Source: Castor canadensis
Lineage: Eukaryota; Chordata; Mammalia; Rodentia; Castoridae
Assembly: GCF_047511655.1 (NCBI RefSeq)
Contig: NC_133386.1
Coordinates: forward strand, 131,985,366-132,049,365
Direction: 5' to 3'
Length of the DNA: 64,000 nt
Shown: positions 1 through 11,147 of the stretch, one piece after another
How positions within the stretch are numbered: position 1 is the stretch's first letter
Layout: each line of letters opens with the position of its first letter
Translations under genes and position numbers: made by a program
Notes under the pieces: generated by a model
What the model saw: only the letters and a program-made list of their open reading frames with translations
Databases searched by the model: none
Told to the model about the DNA's origin: nothing

Positions 1-57
1 GGGCCTGATTCTCTGAGTCCACATCTCCTGTGACAGAACCCAAGAAGGAAGGTCAAA

Positions 58-175
58 GACAGATAGGGGGAGAAATAGCCAGAGAGAGTGAGAAAAAAAG
101 AGAGCGGGGAGAGTGGGGGAGGAGAAGGGGAGGGGGAGAGGGAGAGGAAGGGGAGGGGAGAAAAGAAAACTCCAG
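58..175. repeat. Purine-rich (GA/GGGA) low-complexity tract
   Basis: The plus strand is almost entirely A and G over about 115 bases, with runs of GAGAG and GGGGA and hardly a pyrimidine. This is simple low-complexity DNA of the type often found at decayed microsatellites. Open frames crossing it give Arg/Glu/Gly-rich translations on one strand and Ser/Pro-rich on the other, which are artefacts of composition. No gene signal is visible. Confidence 0.85.
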
Positions 176-980
176 AGTGCTGTGCAAACCTTGGGCCTCA
201 GTTCTGCCACCAGCTGCTGGGTGACATTGGGCCAAGCCCTGTCTCGCCCAGGTTTCAAATGCCCATCTGTACTCTAGGATGGGTCCTCCCAAGTCCCCAT
301 GGATGGAGACTCAGTACACACAGGCAGATGCTGTGTGGAGCTACCTCCCTATCCCTGTCTCCTCAGCCTGACTACCTCCACCACCAGGGTAGAAGAAAGG
401 CCCATCAGGTTGTGTTAACACTGCTTCACATGCATCATCTCAGGAACCTCCATGTCAGCTCTCATCTCTTGCCCCAGATCAGCCTGCTTGGCCAGCAGTC
501 CACTGACACCAGCCAGGGATGGCTGGGGGCTAAGGGGGCAGTGCTTGGCTATCCACCCACAGGTCAGAAAGTCTCTAGGGCTCTGCAGGTTACGGAGCCT
601 GTGCCACACCTTGCCCAGCTTCCCCACACTCCAGAGGGCAAGCTTCTCTAATTTCATTTGGTCACTGAGGAAAGAAGAACTCGCAGAGGGAAAGGCCTGA
701 CTGGGTTCAGTGACCAGGGCCTTATCTGGGAATGTGAAATCAAACCCTTAACTCCCAAACAGGCTTATTTGGACCCCTAGTTCTGCCTGAAGGTAAGTGA
801 GGGCTTCCCTGTGGGCCTCAGTTTCTCTCTTTCAGGGACATAACTGTTGTCCAGCATTCCTGAAGGTGCCCGAGGAAATGGAGAGGCTCTCTGCAGTGCT
901 ATCCCTCATTCCTCTCTGTCTCCTCTTCACTGTCCATCCTCCTCACAGTGAGGGTGACAGCTACAGTGGTATCCTGTGTA
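176..980. other. Unique sequence, no gene recognised
   Basis: This stretch has ordinary mixed composition. I see no conserved open frame, no convincing exon with splice sites and no recognisable repeat. Short open frames overlap on both strands without codon bias. Confidence 0.5.
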
Positions 981-989
981 CTGGCTACA

Positions 990-1332
990 TTTTTTTTTGG
1001 TGGTGGTGGTAGTACTGGGGTTTGAATTCAGGGCCTCACACTTGTTAGGCAGGTGCTCTACCACTTGAGCCATACCCCCAGCCCTTTTTTTGCTATAGTT
1101 ATTTTTGGATAAAGTCTTGAATTGCTGCTTGAGCCATCTTGGACCTCAATCCTACTATTTATACCTACTGCATAGCCAGGGTTACAGGTTTGTGTCACGA
1201 TGCCTGACTTGTTGGTTGAGATGGTATCTATCTTTTTGCCTCAGCTGGCCTCAAACCCACCATGATCCTCTCAGTCTTTGCCTCCTGAGTAGCTGGGATT
1301 ACAGGCATGAGCCACCATACCTGGCTATTGCC
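990..1332 (-). mobile_element. Composite B1-dID SINE, minus strand, with target-site duplication
   Basis: Read on the minus strand, a 7SL/B1-like part (GAGCCACC / TGTAATCCCAGCTACTCAGG style) is followed by a second B1-like segment, then an ID-like tRNA-derived segment with A and B box text ('accacttgagccatacc' and 'tttgaattcagggcctc' on plus), and a poly(A) tail seen as poly(T) at 991-998. The ends are flanked by CTGGCTAC(A/T)TTT at 981-992 and about 1333-1344, one mismatch, as expected of an L1-mobilised SINE. At about 340 bp it is longer than the usual ~200-bp dimer in this window, suggesting two B1 units plus dID. Non-coding. Confidence 0.8.
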
Positions 1333-1460
1333 CTGGCTACTTTTGATGCTTAGGCTAGGCTCTGTGCATCAAGAAAGGGCCCAGTCTCTACCATCAGGGA
1401 GCCAAGGGTTCCATAGGGAAGAATACAACTACTTGTCAATCGATCCATGCATCTGTCCAC

Positions 1461-1500
1461 CCATGCATTTATTCATCCATCCATCCATCCATCCATCCAC
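1461..1500. repeat. (CATC)n microsatellite
   Basis: There are seven near-perfect ATCC/CATC units at 1474-1499, preceded by degenerate copies. It is the same motif family as the large array at 27.6 kb. Confidence 0.9.
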
Positions 1501-1984
1501 CAGCCCATCACCTAGCCAGTTAGCCAGCCAGCCATGCCTCTGTTACAGGCCTAAGCTATATGAGGTTGCAGAGCAGATCCCCAGGGTCCTTCCCTCCAAG
1601 GCGCACAATTCATCTCTAAGCTCCTCCACATCTCTGTCCCCAGCTTGGACATTGCTTATATTTCACAGATGCCTGGACTTCACCATTAATCTGCATCTCC
1701 TACTTCTGCTTCCAGGTTTCCCAGGTCAGTCAGTGACCTCGCCATCCATCCAGGGCCCAGCCTAAAATCTAGGCATCTCCCTGCTGCCTGTCTCCCCGCA
1801 CTCACCCTGAACCAAATAGGCAAGCAAGAAAATCTGTGGATGCCACCTCCAGTAAGCTTCTGCCCCATTTCCTTCTCCCATCCCCCACTGCTCACTCATT
1901 GGAGTGTGGTTACTAGATCATGACTGATTCCTCTCTCCCACCCCCGTGGAAGTGGATGTCTTTCCAAAACAGACCTCACTGTGT

Positions 1985-2300
1985 CTCTCTGAAACTTTTC
2001 CAGGCTCCCCATGGCCTTTAGTCTAAGGCATGTTCCATGGGTCAGTGTCCAGCTGTGTCCTCTCTCTGCTTTATCTTGTGCCCCACTAAGATTTACACCC
2101 AGCCAACTTCCAGCCCCTCAAGCTCCCACCTCTGAGTTTCTGCCCCTCCCCCCACTGCATGGCATCCACTGCTGGCCTGTCTCTTTCCTTCATAGCTCAG
2201 TCTGAGCCTCACTTTCCTGGCCTTGTGTCCCTTGACCTTGAATGTAGCTCTCTGTACTCACTCTGTGTACTCTCTGACTCCCTAGGGCCATCAGAACCTC
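1985..2300 (+). repeat. L2-like LINE 3' relic
   Basis: Pyrimidine-rich, CT-punctuated text with tokens such as 'ctgaaacttttccaggctccc' and repeated 'ctctctgctt' resembles the 3' ends of ancient L2 elements. Identification is by eye, and degeneration is strong. A following segment (2320-2460: 'cccactgtataccaagcc') is also of old interspersed-repeat type. Confidence 0.4.
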
Positions 2301-2899
2301 TGTACTTTCCGTCTTTCTTTCAACCCACATTTATTAAGCACCCACTGTATACCAAGCCAAGAAATACAAGGATGAACAAAAGTAAACTTGGTACTTATTT
2401 TGTGCAGCTTGGAGTCTAATGAGGGATATATATTACACAAGGAAATACCAAGTGAACAACTGCAAATAGGGAGCACTTCTCCCACAGCACCTGTTGTAGG
2501 TTGCTTTCCTGAGTGCAGCAGCTGAGATTGAGGCCAGCATGCAATCTCGGAATCTCCCCTCCAAAAGGCCAGAAGAAGAAGGACTGAGGGAGACCCTGGA
2601 CTGTGATGCAGTCTCTTGAAAGCCCACAGGGAGCTCTGAGACTGGGACAAGAGAGACTGAGAACTATCCCAATTTGGGTGACAGCTGGGCCACACCTCCC
2701 CACAAGTCAATTAGTCACTTGATGAAGGCTGCCACTAGGAGAGGGAGTGATCTTGAAAGAGACATTTTCTTCCGTAAAGCAAATTCCTCCAAAGGGCTGA
2801 CAGCCGAGACCCCTGTATTCCCAGTCCTTCATTCCTGAAAAGGGACCTGGGAGGTCCAGCATGGCACATGCAAGACACGTGTCACCACCTGTCCATGGA

Positions 2900-3162
2900 T
2901 GTTTTAGTATGTTTTGTGCTGCTGAAATAGAGTGCTGGGTAATTTGTAACAAACAGAAACTATGTGGCTCACAGTCCTGGGAAGTCCAAGTTGGCCTTCT
3001 TGCTGTGTCCTAACACTGCAGAAGTCATCACATGGGTGAGCAAATGAACTCACCCTTTTATACGGAGCGCACTCCTGTAATGGGGACATTAATCCATCCA
3101 AGAGGGCTCCCACCTCTCAATGCTGTGCAATGAACTCTGGGGAACACATTCAAACCACAGCA
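2900..3162 (-). mobile_element. MaLR-type (MLT1/MST-like) LTR relic, minus strand
   Basis: The order of diagnostic words matches the reverse complement of a MaLR LTR: a start resembling TTAGT...TGTGCTGCTGAAATA, 'gggtaatttgtaacaaacagaaa', 'tggctcacagtcctgggaag', 'aagggctcccacctc' type text, and an end near 'cattcaaaccacagca'. It is shorter than a full ~360-bp LTR, so it carries internal deletions. This is an old non-autonomous retrovirus-like LTR with no internal coding region. Confidence 0.7.
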
Positions 3163-3347
3163 TGGCATGTGAGGAAACTGAGGCTCTCAGAGGTGGTGAA
3201 CTCTGCCTGTGGGTCATTCCTCAGCCTCAGCAGGCCTATCTGCTAGCAGACTCTCTCTCCTTCCTTTGTTCTTTACTTCTGGGGAACTATGGAGGCAGCT
3301 GAGCACCTCAGAGTCTGAGGGGTGCTTCAAAGAATTCAGCAATCCAT

Positions 3348-3424
3348 TGCTGGCGGAGTGGCTCAAGTGGTAGAGTGTCTGCCTCACAAGCATGAGGCCC
3401 TGAGTGGAGAAAAAAAAAAAAAAA
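3348..3424 (+). mobile_element. Young dID (tRNA/ID-derived) SINE monomer with perfect 17-bp TSD
   Basis: This is a monomeric ID-like SINE with A-box-like 'tggcggagtggctcaagtgg', B-box-like 'tgaggccctgag' and a 17-18 nt oligo(A) tail. The 17-bp direct repeat at 3331-3347 and 3425-3441 (AGAATTCAGCAATCCAT) is perfect, so the insertion is recent. The segment normally between the B box and the tail (TTCAAACCCC-type) is shortened. Confidence 0.93.
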
Positions 3425-3819
3425 AGAATTCAGCAATCCATGGCTGTGCATCCTGGGGTTTGTGGGGGTGGGAGGGTCTGGTCCTTCTACTGGGTGGCCT
3501 CACCTGGTGCTTGGATAGGTGTCTGGAGGCTGCCTCCAGGGAACACAGCACGGGGGAGGGGGTCTCTTGGGACTCCTGTGTGTGCTCACAGTATCAGAAC
3601 TGTCCTCACTTGGCTCCTGTGGCATCCTTGGCCCCAAGCCCTTCAGAGACACAGCCTGGGTCCTGGCTGAGAGTCAGCAGGTGATGTAAGTAATGTGTTT
3701 TAGGGGAAAGACACATGAGGCAGAGCTGGGCCCTGCCTTTCCCAGGATTGTGGATTAGACAGTCCAAACAACAAAACAAAACAAAACGCCCAACTCCCAG
3801 CCACTTGTCACCATTTCCC

Positions 3820-3960
3820 ATGTGCTTTACGCACGTTTCAGCTAGTTCTTACAACTTTGTGAGGAAGTACAGTTTATCAGCCCATTTAAAAGATGAGGAC
3901 ATTGAGGTTACAGAACTGCAGTGAATTGCACAGTGGCAGCCAGTCAAGGAACGGTGGGTG
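3820..3960 (-). repeat. MIR relic, minus strand
   Basis: The plus strand shows the reverse-MIR core order: 'ttcttacaactttgtgagg', 'cccatttaaaagatgagga', 'cagtgaattgcacagtggcag'. It is an ancient tRNA-derived SINE fragment. Confidence 0.65.
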
Positions 3961-5095
3961 GTAGGAACCTGGACAGGAGGAGAGAATTCAAGATGGATGG
4001 CAGGAGTGGGATGGGGAAGTTTCCCTGACTTTTCCAGAACCCTGCCAGCCCTCCCCCGACCCCAGACTAGGCCAGCCAAGTCATGTTAGGTCTACACTAG
4101 AAGGTGTGTTGGTGGTGGGACAGGTTAAAGCTGCCTATGCCACAGAGCCCTATGTGAATGCTGTCTGAAACTTTTGGCCTGGATTCTGCTGAGCCCTGGG
4201 TGCTAAGGGAAAAGAAGAAAGGAGAGCAATCACCTGGTCACAGAGCAAGGAAGGTTCCATGTTGGATCACAAGGCTGGGACCCTGGATTCAGCCCCATGG
4301 AAGTTTCCTTCCAAGCTACAAGAGAAGCAAGGGTTCATTACCACAAAGCCTCTTCTTACAGACTGGGACTTGTAAGGACCCACTTGAGCCTTCTTGCTTG
4401 GCTGGGTTCAGATGCTGCTTCATTTTATGCCCACCAAGTGCGTGCCAAGCCCTCTGTGGGGTTTGTTAAGTCTCTGAGCCCGTCTAATTTGCACAGCTGC
4501 CCAATGGGAGAGATTAGCACGCCCACCGCTCTGAGGGGGTGATTGGGGCCCTGAGAGATGGGACTCACTCAGATCTCCAAATTCCCAGTCCAGGGCTCTC
4601 TCAATTCGCCCCAGCTACTTCCCCCAAAATAAGATTTGTATCTTATAATCCCTGAATCAAGGAGAAGATATCAGAGGGCTTCGGTGTCACTTTCATGTTA
4701 ATTAAGAAGAGATTTTGGTCAGACCTCCAACTCTCACTTTCCCCATCTATTAACCGGTGTTAATATCAGGAGAGTCACTCTAAATGCTGTCTTTCAAGAC
4801 GCTGTTGGTTCAGATGCAGGAGTTAGCACAGGCCCAGGGGGCAGTGCCTGGGGGCACTGAAAAGCTGATTTGGCATTTCAGGGTGGGTAAGGGAAGAGGT
4901 AGGCAGATCAGGAAATCAGCTTCCCTGAGCCCTTTAGGGTGGAGGGCCCGTGCCTTCTCCTGAGGAATCCCCAGTGGTGTCCTCCAGTGGGGGTCTGGTG
5001 GGCACACTTCCCTTCATGCTTGAGTGTCTTGCTTTTGCCCTCAGGTCAGGGTCCCCAGGGCATCTAAGGCCCTTGTTTCCTCCTCATATTTGGGC
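3961..5095. other. Unique sequence, no gene recognised
   Basis: No gene, clear repeat or RNA is recognised here. A MIR-like piece may lie near 4400-4560 ('attttatgcccaccaagtg ... ctgcccaatgggagag'), but it is too decayed to delimit. Open frames of up to ~100 codons overlap on both strands without a recognisable domain. Confidence 0.45.
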
Positions 5096-5220
5096 TCAAC
5101 TAGAAGGTTCATGGTGCTGATTGCTTAATGAGCTTGGCATCAAGTACGAATAATTACACTATAAATTATGTAAATCCAATCATAACAGCATAGCGCTGGG
5201 CAACTTTCATTCTCTCAGCT
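5096..5220. promoter_or_regulatory. AT-rich island, candidate conserved non-coding element
   Basis: It is a sharply AT-rich, non-repetitive stretch in GC-richer surroundings, with clustered homeobox-type words (TAATTA at 5151, TAAATTATG at 5162, CCAATCA at 5176). It lacks repeat hallmarks, a poly(A) tail or simple-sequence structure. Calling it regulatory is an inference from composition and motif density. No conservation data were available. Confidence 0.25.
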
Positions 5221-5369
5221 CTCAGGTGCCCAAATCTTGGGAGGATGCTTTCATGGGAACCACACCAGACTACTCCCTCCTACACTTTGACATTATAACA
5301 ACAGTGGGTGCCTGAGCAATTACAGTTGCAGAGGACTACCTGCTGCATCCCACCTGAGTCTCTCAATAA

Positions 5370-5600
5370 TGTGTAAGCATTTATGGAGTGCTTACTGTAT
5401 GCCAGGTGCAGTCCTCATCATTTAAAACTTCCCAAAACACTATCAGGTATTATTAGATTCTGTTTCACAGGTGTGGAAACTGAGTCTTACAGATGTTTAA
5501 TAACTGTTCAAGGTTATATGGGTAAAATGAGAAGCCAGGAAATTTTGCAGGAAGACAGACTGAAGCACAGAGTGGAGAAAAAAAGACTTGTCCAAAATCT
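5370..5600 (-). repeat. MIR/L2-type relic, minus strand
   Basis: Reverse-MIR words appear in order: 'tggagtgcttactgtatgcc', 'caggtattattagattctg', 'tttcacaggtgtggaaactg', 'aggttatatgggtaaaatg'. A second similar unit ('gacttgtccaaaatctcac') follows at about 5583. Confidence 0.65.
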
Positions 5601-5924
5601 CACAGTGATCAAGGGTCCACCAAGGTCTTCTGGAACCTTTTCTGCCATCTCTGGGTCCAAGAGGGGCCACGTGTCACAAGTGTCTGTGTGGCAGAGTGTG
5701 TGTGTTTTTGAGTGGTGGGGCCTCATTCTGGGAAAGTCAGAGGATTCAGCCAAGGCAAAGAGCTATTTTAAGGCTTCCCCTGCCTGCCCTGCTCCCCACA
5801 CAGCCCCTCTGCTGTGCCAGGCTGCAGTGGCCCAGCACCTGGGCCAAGTGTGGAGAGGTTTGTTCCGTGAGCAGAGGGAAGTCTTGGCTCCAGGACACTT
5901 CACACCCAATGAATTACTTCAACG

Positions 5925-6240
5925 CTAGATTAGACTTGCAGGCTCAGAGCAAAGTGATAATAGGGCCCAATTAAATTAATTTATATGGACTTTATGCTCT
6001 GGTCCCTCCCTCAGGCAGGGGTGGCCAGGCCTGACCCACCATACCTTGGCCTCCTAGCCCAGCCCATACTGGGGGCCCTGGAGAATGAAGGGAAGCTGCA
6101 TGTGGACACTGCTCCTTCCCTGGTGGGAAAATCTGTCCCTAAGCAGCAGAGAGCAAAGTCAAGGTTGTTTTGTTTTTGTTTTCAGTATGATTAGTAGGAG
6201 AAAATGGGCCTAATTAGAGACTTGAATAAACTAACTTCTG
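5925..6240. promoter_or_regulatory. Two AT-rich islands (5925-6000, 6165-6240)
   Basis: Two short non-repetitive AT-rich segments, with AATTAAATTAATTTATATGG at about 5970 and CCTAATTAGAGACTTG at about 6209, lie either side of GC-rich sequence. They resemble the 5.1-kb island in style. Regulatory function is only inferred. Confidence 0.2.
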
Positions 6241-6529
6241 GTGAGAGGTGAGGACTGGCAGGTCTGGCCAAGGATGAGAATCCCAAAGTCCCAGAGAGGG
6301 GAAACTTGAAGAGATCATTGGGTTGGCCTCAATCTGGGCATGGCCAGATCATGCCTCACTATACCAGATCAGGGACATGTGGCTCTTTGTGGAGAGGGAG
6401 TAGATGCAGAGAGAACTGGGTACCTGGGCATAGGCTTGGCTGTGTCACAATCAGCTATGTGAGAGATGTACTTGAACCCTTCCTGGATTCAGGGGAAAGC
6501 CTACCTCTTTCTTGTAACCCACAAAACTC

Positions 6530-6725
6530 TCCTTGGCTGAGCCCTGCCCACTTTCCCTGCTTCACCTTCTGCTTCTTTTTCTCCCCACACCCTCCTCACT
6601 CCGACTCCATCCTATACCCTGAATGCCCACAACCTAGCTGTGCCCCTGGCTGGGTGTACCCTCTGGACTTTGCTCATGCTGGTCCCCTGTCCAGGTCTCC
6701 TTCCTCTTTCCCTGGAGAGCACAGA
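6530..6725 (+). repeat. L2-like LINE 3' relic
   Basis: Cytosine-rich text with 'ttccctgcttcacctt', 'tttgctcatgctggtcccc' and 'ccaggtctccttcctctttc' follows the order of an L2 3' end on the plus strand. Recognition is by eye. Confidence 0.55.
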
Positions 6726-8142
6726 ATCCTGTCCTGGTCTCTGCAGTTAACCACTGAACATGGCAGATCTGACCAGCTCTGGCGCTGTAGGACAAGTCCA
6801 AGGCCAGGTGAAGAGGTGGCCTGAATTGAGAAGTTGGCTAAGCAGTCCTGGTCACAGCTCACCCCAGGTGATCACTCCACTGCCCAGGCTGAACTGCATG
6901 TAAAACCAGGTACTTCATTTACCCAGCCAATGCTGACCTGGGAAGACTGCTTCTTTTTCCACGGTTTCAGTTTCCCATTCTGCAAAACACAGGGACCCCT
7001 GTGACCCCTCCTGCAGATGCAGGTGTTCAGGGATTCCGCAGTTTCTGGTGTAAATCTTGCCCACCCAGTGGAGGCGCTGGGGTCAGCTTCCAAGAGCCAG
7101 AAAGCCAAGGGAGTCAGAGGAGACATTCCGGGGAGCCCCCGACCTGCATGTCATGTTGGGCCCATCCCACAACCACCCATCATATTACCCTTTGGGGACC
7201 CGGCTGCCATCTGCCAGACTGGGAGGCCCCTGTGGGCAGGTCCTGTTTCCCCAGGCTACGTCCAGCTTTTCCCCAACATGGATGAACCACTTTGTCTTAC
7301 TCAGATTTTCCAATAAGCTGTTGACTCTTTTGGGTGGCAAGACTAGCACGGAAAATCTCCTCCCCCATCACGCAGGGCTTTTTTGGGGTTGTGAATTAAT
7401 GGCTCAAGCTGAGGGCCAGGCCTGCTGCAGGCAGCCTTTGGACCTCAGGCTCACATGCAGCACCCACTGGGGCCTTTCCTCCAGATAGCACCTCCCCTGT
7501 GGGGAGGCAGAAGCCCTGCAGTTTGGGGAGTCCAGGGCTAGCTCAGTCCCTTGGACCATCACAGACCTCTGTTTCACCACCTTGGCCTCCTCCTGTCTTT
7601 GGTCAGGACATCTAATGGAATTGGGAGTTAATGTTTGGGTTCCTGGCCTCCAAGCTGTTCCTTGTCTGAAGCTCAGTTTCCTTTTCTGTTAGATAAGGTC
7701 ACATTTATGTTTCATTGGGGGGTTCAACATTGCCTGGCATTCCACATTCCTTTCTGAGTCCCTTCTCCGTGCCAGTGGAGGGGTTGGGAGAGATGCCAGG
7801 GCCTCTGGGTAAGTGTGCATGGGCTGGGTGGGGAGACAGGAGCCCAGAATTAGCCTGCTCATCCTGGAGGCAGCAGACAGGAGGAGTCCCATAAAGCAGA
7901 GAGTTGAGCTGCAGACGGGAGGGGCTGATGCATTTGTGTATTGATTAGACAAACTTGGAGCGCCTACTGTATGTGGGAAAGCATGGAGTAGGTACAGATG
8001 TTGGAAGGTGTGTGTGTGTGTCCTTTCCCATGAAAGGACATAGCCTGAGAGTGGGGTGGGGGGCGGTCTCCTCTCAACACATGGATGGAGGGCTTTCCAG
8101 GCAAGGGCTCATGGAAGATTTGTACCCTTGGAGAAGGACAAG
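6726..8142. other. Unique sequence, no gene recognised
   Basis: The stretch is mostly unique GC-rich DNA. A MIR-like plus-strand piece is likely at about 7600-7700 ('gctcagtttccttttctgttag'). Open frames of up to 143 codons near 7057-7488 overlap others in three frames and show no domain, signal or splice context, so I do not call them genes. Confidence 0.45.
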
Positions 8143-8154
8143 AAGTTCTGTGTG

Positions 8155-8353
8155 AGCCAGGCACTGGTGGATCAGGCCTGTAATCCTAGACACTCAGGAG
8201 ACAGAGATCAAGAGAATCTCAGTTTGAAGCCAGTGCCAGGAAAATAGTTTGAAAATACCTAATACAAAAGAAGGCTGGTGGAGTGGCTTAAGCAGTAGAG
8301 CACCTGCCTAGCGGGTAGAAGGCCCTGAGTTCAAATCCCAATGCCATAAAAAA
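8155..8353 (+). mobile_element. Full-length B1-dID dimeric SINE with 12-bp TSD
   Basis: A left 7SL/B1-like half ('gccaggcactggtggatcag', 'tgtaatcctagacactcagg') is joined through an A-rich linker to a right dID half ('gctggtggagtggcttaagc', 'tgagttcaaatccc') and an oligo(A) tail. It is flanked by AAGTTCTGTGTG (8143-8154) and AAGTTATGTGTG (8354-8365), one mismatch. It serves well as the reference dimer for this window. Confidence 0.92.
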
Positions 8354-8394
8354 AAGTTATGTGTGGCAGGACAGGAAAAGGAGAGCTTTTTGGG

Positions 8395-8570
8395 GTGTGA
8401 GTGACTTTGGGATCAGAGACACAAGACTGACTCCCTGTCTGCTTTTGTTAGCTGTAGGACCTTGGGGGAGTCCTTTGACTTGGCTGAGGCCAGAATTTTG
8501 TGGAAATATAATTCTTATTTCTTAGGAGTTGTGAGAATTAATGATGAAAGGTTGGTAAAGTATCCAGCCC
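8395..8570 (+). repeat. MIR relic, plus strand
   Basis: The words 'gctgtaggaccttggggg', 'tcctttgacttggctgaggc' and 'gttgtgagaattaatgatg' follow the plus-strand MIR order (TGTGACCTTGGG ... GTTGTGAGGATTAAATG). Confidence 0.7.
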
Positions 8571-8660
8571 AGCATCTGTCAGAAGCTAATACAGATGTAA
8601 TGGGTGGAGACACCACAGACAAGCAGAAATTTCTGTCAGCCAAAATTGTCTTAGTGCAAG

Positions 8661-8849
8661 CTGGGTGCAGTGGCTCATACCTGTAATCCCAGGTACTCAG
8701 GGTCAAGAGTTTGAGGCTAGCCCTGGGCAAAGGTACTGAGAACCTACCTCAAAAACAAAGTAAAGGGCTAGGGGTGTGGCTCAAATGGTAGAGTTCTTAC
8801 TTACCATGCATGAGGGCCTGTACCCAGTACCTCAAAATCAAGAACAAAA
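8661..8849 (+). mobile_element. Older B1-dID dimeric SINE
   Basis: A B1-like half ('ctgggtgcagtggctcatac', 'tgtaatcccaggtactcagg') is followed by a linker of A-rich text and a dID half ('ggggtgtggctcaaatgg'). It is more diverged than the 8.2-kb copy, and I find no clear flanking duplication. Confidence 0.85.
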
Positions 8850-9984
8850 GGCTTAATGTGGAAACACCTGTCACCTCCTGTTTCAGGAGGTCAAGGAGAC
8901 TATACAGAAAGAACTTGATCCAGAAATCTCTGAAGTCATTGAGCTCTCAGGTCTGTAATTCCCCCCAAACACATATGGCCTGTGTCCCAAGGTGTCCTTA
9001 GGAACTTGGAACTAGCACCCTGGTCTCCTGAGGTTGCTCCTCTTCCAGTTGGCCTGGCCCAGCAACATTGACACTTTCCACATGTTCTAGGTCCCAGAAT
9101 TCTCAGCACCCTGGTCTCCTCTAGCTACACTCACAGTTTTTCTCCTACACTGGTCGTCATGCTCTAGGAATCTAGTCTTTATGGAGTAGATTGAGAAAAC
9201 CTTCTCCATGGATTTGGGAACAATATCTCTGTTGATGTGGCCAAAGAGATGGTTGTCTCAGCTGCAGCATGGAGACCCACCCACTTTGGCTAGATGCCCT
9301 CAGACATCTTAAGCTTTGTAGAAGTGCAAAACATTCCAGGGAAGCAAGAAATCCTCGTGGGATGAATGAACCAAGTGTCTGGCTTTTGGCTCAGGCCAAA
9401 GCCCTGAGGAGGGAAATCCGGAGAATTAGGGGGGCACAGAGGGATTCTCCAGGTTGGGGTGATGTTAGAGTGTTTCCCTGGGAGCTTGGAATACTTCCTG
9501 TCCCCCCCACTCCCAGCCCCGCCCCTACTCCATATGCAAGGTCTGTATTGTCAGCCCCACCCACCACCACACCCAACAGCCCTGCACAAATCCAGGTCTC
9601 TGGGCTCAGCAACCCTGCTGAGATCCGCTCCTGCATACCTACAACTGCAAGGTCCTGGTGGGGACTGTGGAAAAGCCCTCCATTCTGGGGTGATTCTGAG
9701 GAGGAGCGCTTCCAGCTCAACTTCTGGTTCCTGCTTTGCGCCTGCTCCCTGGGAGACTCTCCCTGCTGCAGGTGTCACCCATTTCTTGGCCTCAGTTTTC
9801 CCATCAATGGTGTCAAACTGGAGTCAAGGCTCTGAGCACTCACTGTTTCTCCGAAAGCTTTAGCTGAGTGAAGTCTGTGCTCACCTTCAGCACTTCCTGC
9901 CTTGGCACACGGCAAGCCCCCATCCAATCCTGGGGTCCCAAACCTGCCCTCCAGGGAGAAATTGCTGTGATTTAAGGTTCCAGA
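8850..9984. other. Unique sequence, no gene recognised
   Basis: This holds unique DNA with several medium open frames on both strands around 9269-9863, all overlapping one another. There are no recognisable domains, no splice-bounded exon and no repeat hallmarks beyond weak L2/MIR-like tokens near 9760-9830. Confidence 0.45.
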
Positions 9985-10080
9985 TTTCCTGAACCATTAG
10001 TGTCATGATACTTTATATCTGGGTCCTGATTGCTTTTTAATTAAAAACGAATCCCTCCCAATCCCTGATTTTATGTCCAT
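9985..10080. promoter_or_regulatory. AT-rich island
   Basis: It is a non-repetitive AT-rich segment with TTTTTAATTAAAAACG at about 10033 within GC-rich flanks. It could be a conserved regulatory element or the remains of an old transposon. Composition is the only evidence. Confidence 0.18.
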
Positions 10081-11145
10081 CTCTGGGAGCCTGCGGAGGC
10101 CCCGCTGCCCAACTCTCTCGGAGTAACCTGCTCTCTGCTCTTCTGTTTCCTCCATTGAATCCCCATCTTGTGCTGTTCTAGGAAGAGTGGGGTCTGGAAG
10201 TCTTTATGGACACCTTCGTGGTGTTAGGTGCTGACACCCCAAGTGCCCGCCACGGATGCCCAGCACCTTGTGTTTTAAAGCTTCTGTACAAGAAGGAAGA
10301 AAAACGTCCCCAAACCAGTTCTGGGATCCCTTCGAGCCAAGTATGGGTGAGGCAGAGGCTGGAAGGAGCAACAGCAAGGACGGTTCTCTCCCCATGGCAA
10401 GTCCTGGAGTTTGGTAACAGGTGTCTGACTAACACTTTAAGTCATCTGAAAGCTGGAAGGACAGGGGTCAAGTGGTCACTTTGGGATAATTTTGCAAAGA
10501 CCAGTCCAGAGGGTTGGCTGCCTGCCAGGGTCAGGTGACCCCAACAGAAGGTGTCTGCATGTAATTGGAGGGAAACTAAAGATGGGTGGGGCGAGGGGAG
10601 AATGGAAGACAGCAGCAGGAGGCCTGTCCATGAGCTGAGGTCAGAGGGTCTCAGAAAGGAGGGGTCACTGAAAAGTCCATGGTCCACCCTGGAGAGAGGA
10701 AGCTGCTGCTTGGATACTGCCGCCCCAAGAGGAGCTCCTAGGCCAGATTCACAGCCCTGGTAAGGCCCTCTGCTTCCCATCTTTGCAGCAGAGGGAGGAG
10801 GAGGTGAGGAAATAGAGGAAGCTAACTAACCCCAACCCTCCCAGGGGGGAGTCTGGAATGGGGCAGGGCTGGGGAGGTGTAGCTTCTTCCAATTGGATGT
10901 CAGATTAGCCTACCAGGGTCAGCCCTCCTTACCACCTGAAAATGAACAAGCAGGGAGGTTGGGGTCCACCCTGGGTCCCTTTCAGGGTGTAGATGGAGGT
11001 CCAAAGGAGCAAATTTGAGAGATCGATGGTTGTGTAAAAAGAAAGTTGGTTTTTTACTTGTATACCATGGAGTCAGCCTGTTCCATAGGACAGTTACACA
11101 CATGTTATTTTATTGACTCTCAAATTTATGTTTTTTCATTCCCAA
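10081..11145. other. Unique sequence, no gene recognised
   Basis: GC-rich single-copy-looking DNA with overlapping open frames on both strands. No domain or repeat is recognised. Confidence 0.45.
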
Positions 11146-11147
11146 GT

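Noticed and set aside
88-651. 187-codon open frame starting in the purine-rich tract
   Set aside because: The N-terminal part is low-complexity Arg/Glu/Gly from GA repeats. The rest has no homology that I recognise.
3348-3424. tRNA gene
   Set aside because: The A- and B-box-like text belongs to the ID-like SINE. There is no cloverleaf with anticodon, and an oligo(A) tail and target duplication are present. The same applies to all other dID units.
9269-9835. 188-codon open frame on plus
   Set aside because: No recognisable domain. Overlapped by minus-strand and other plus-strand frames of similar length.
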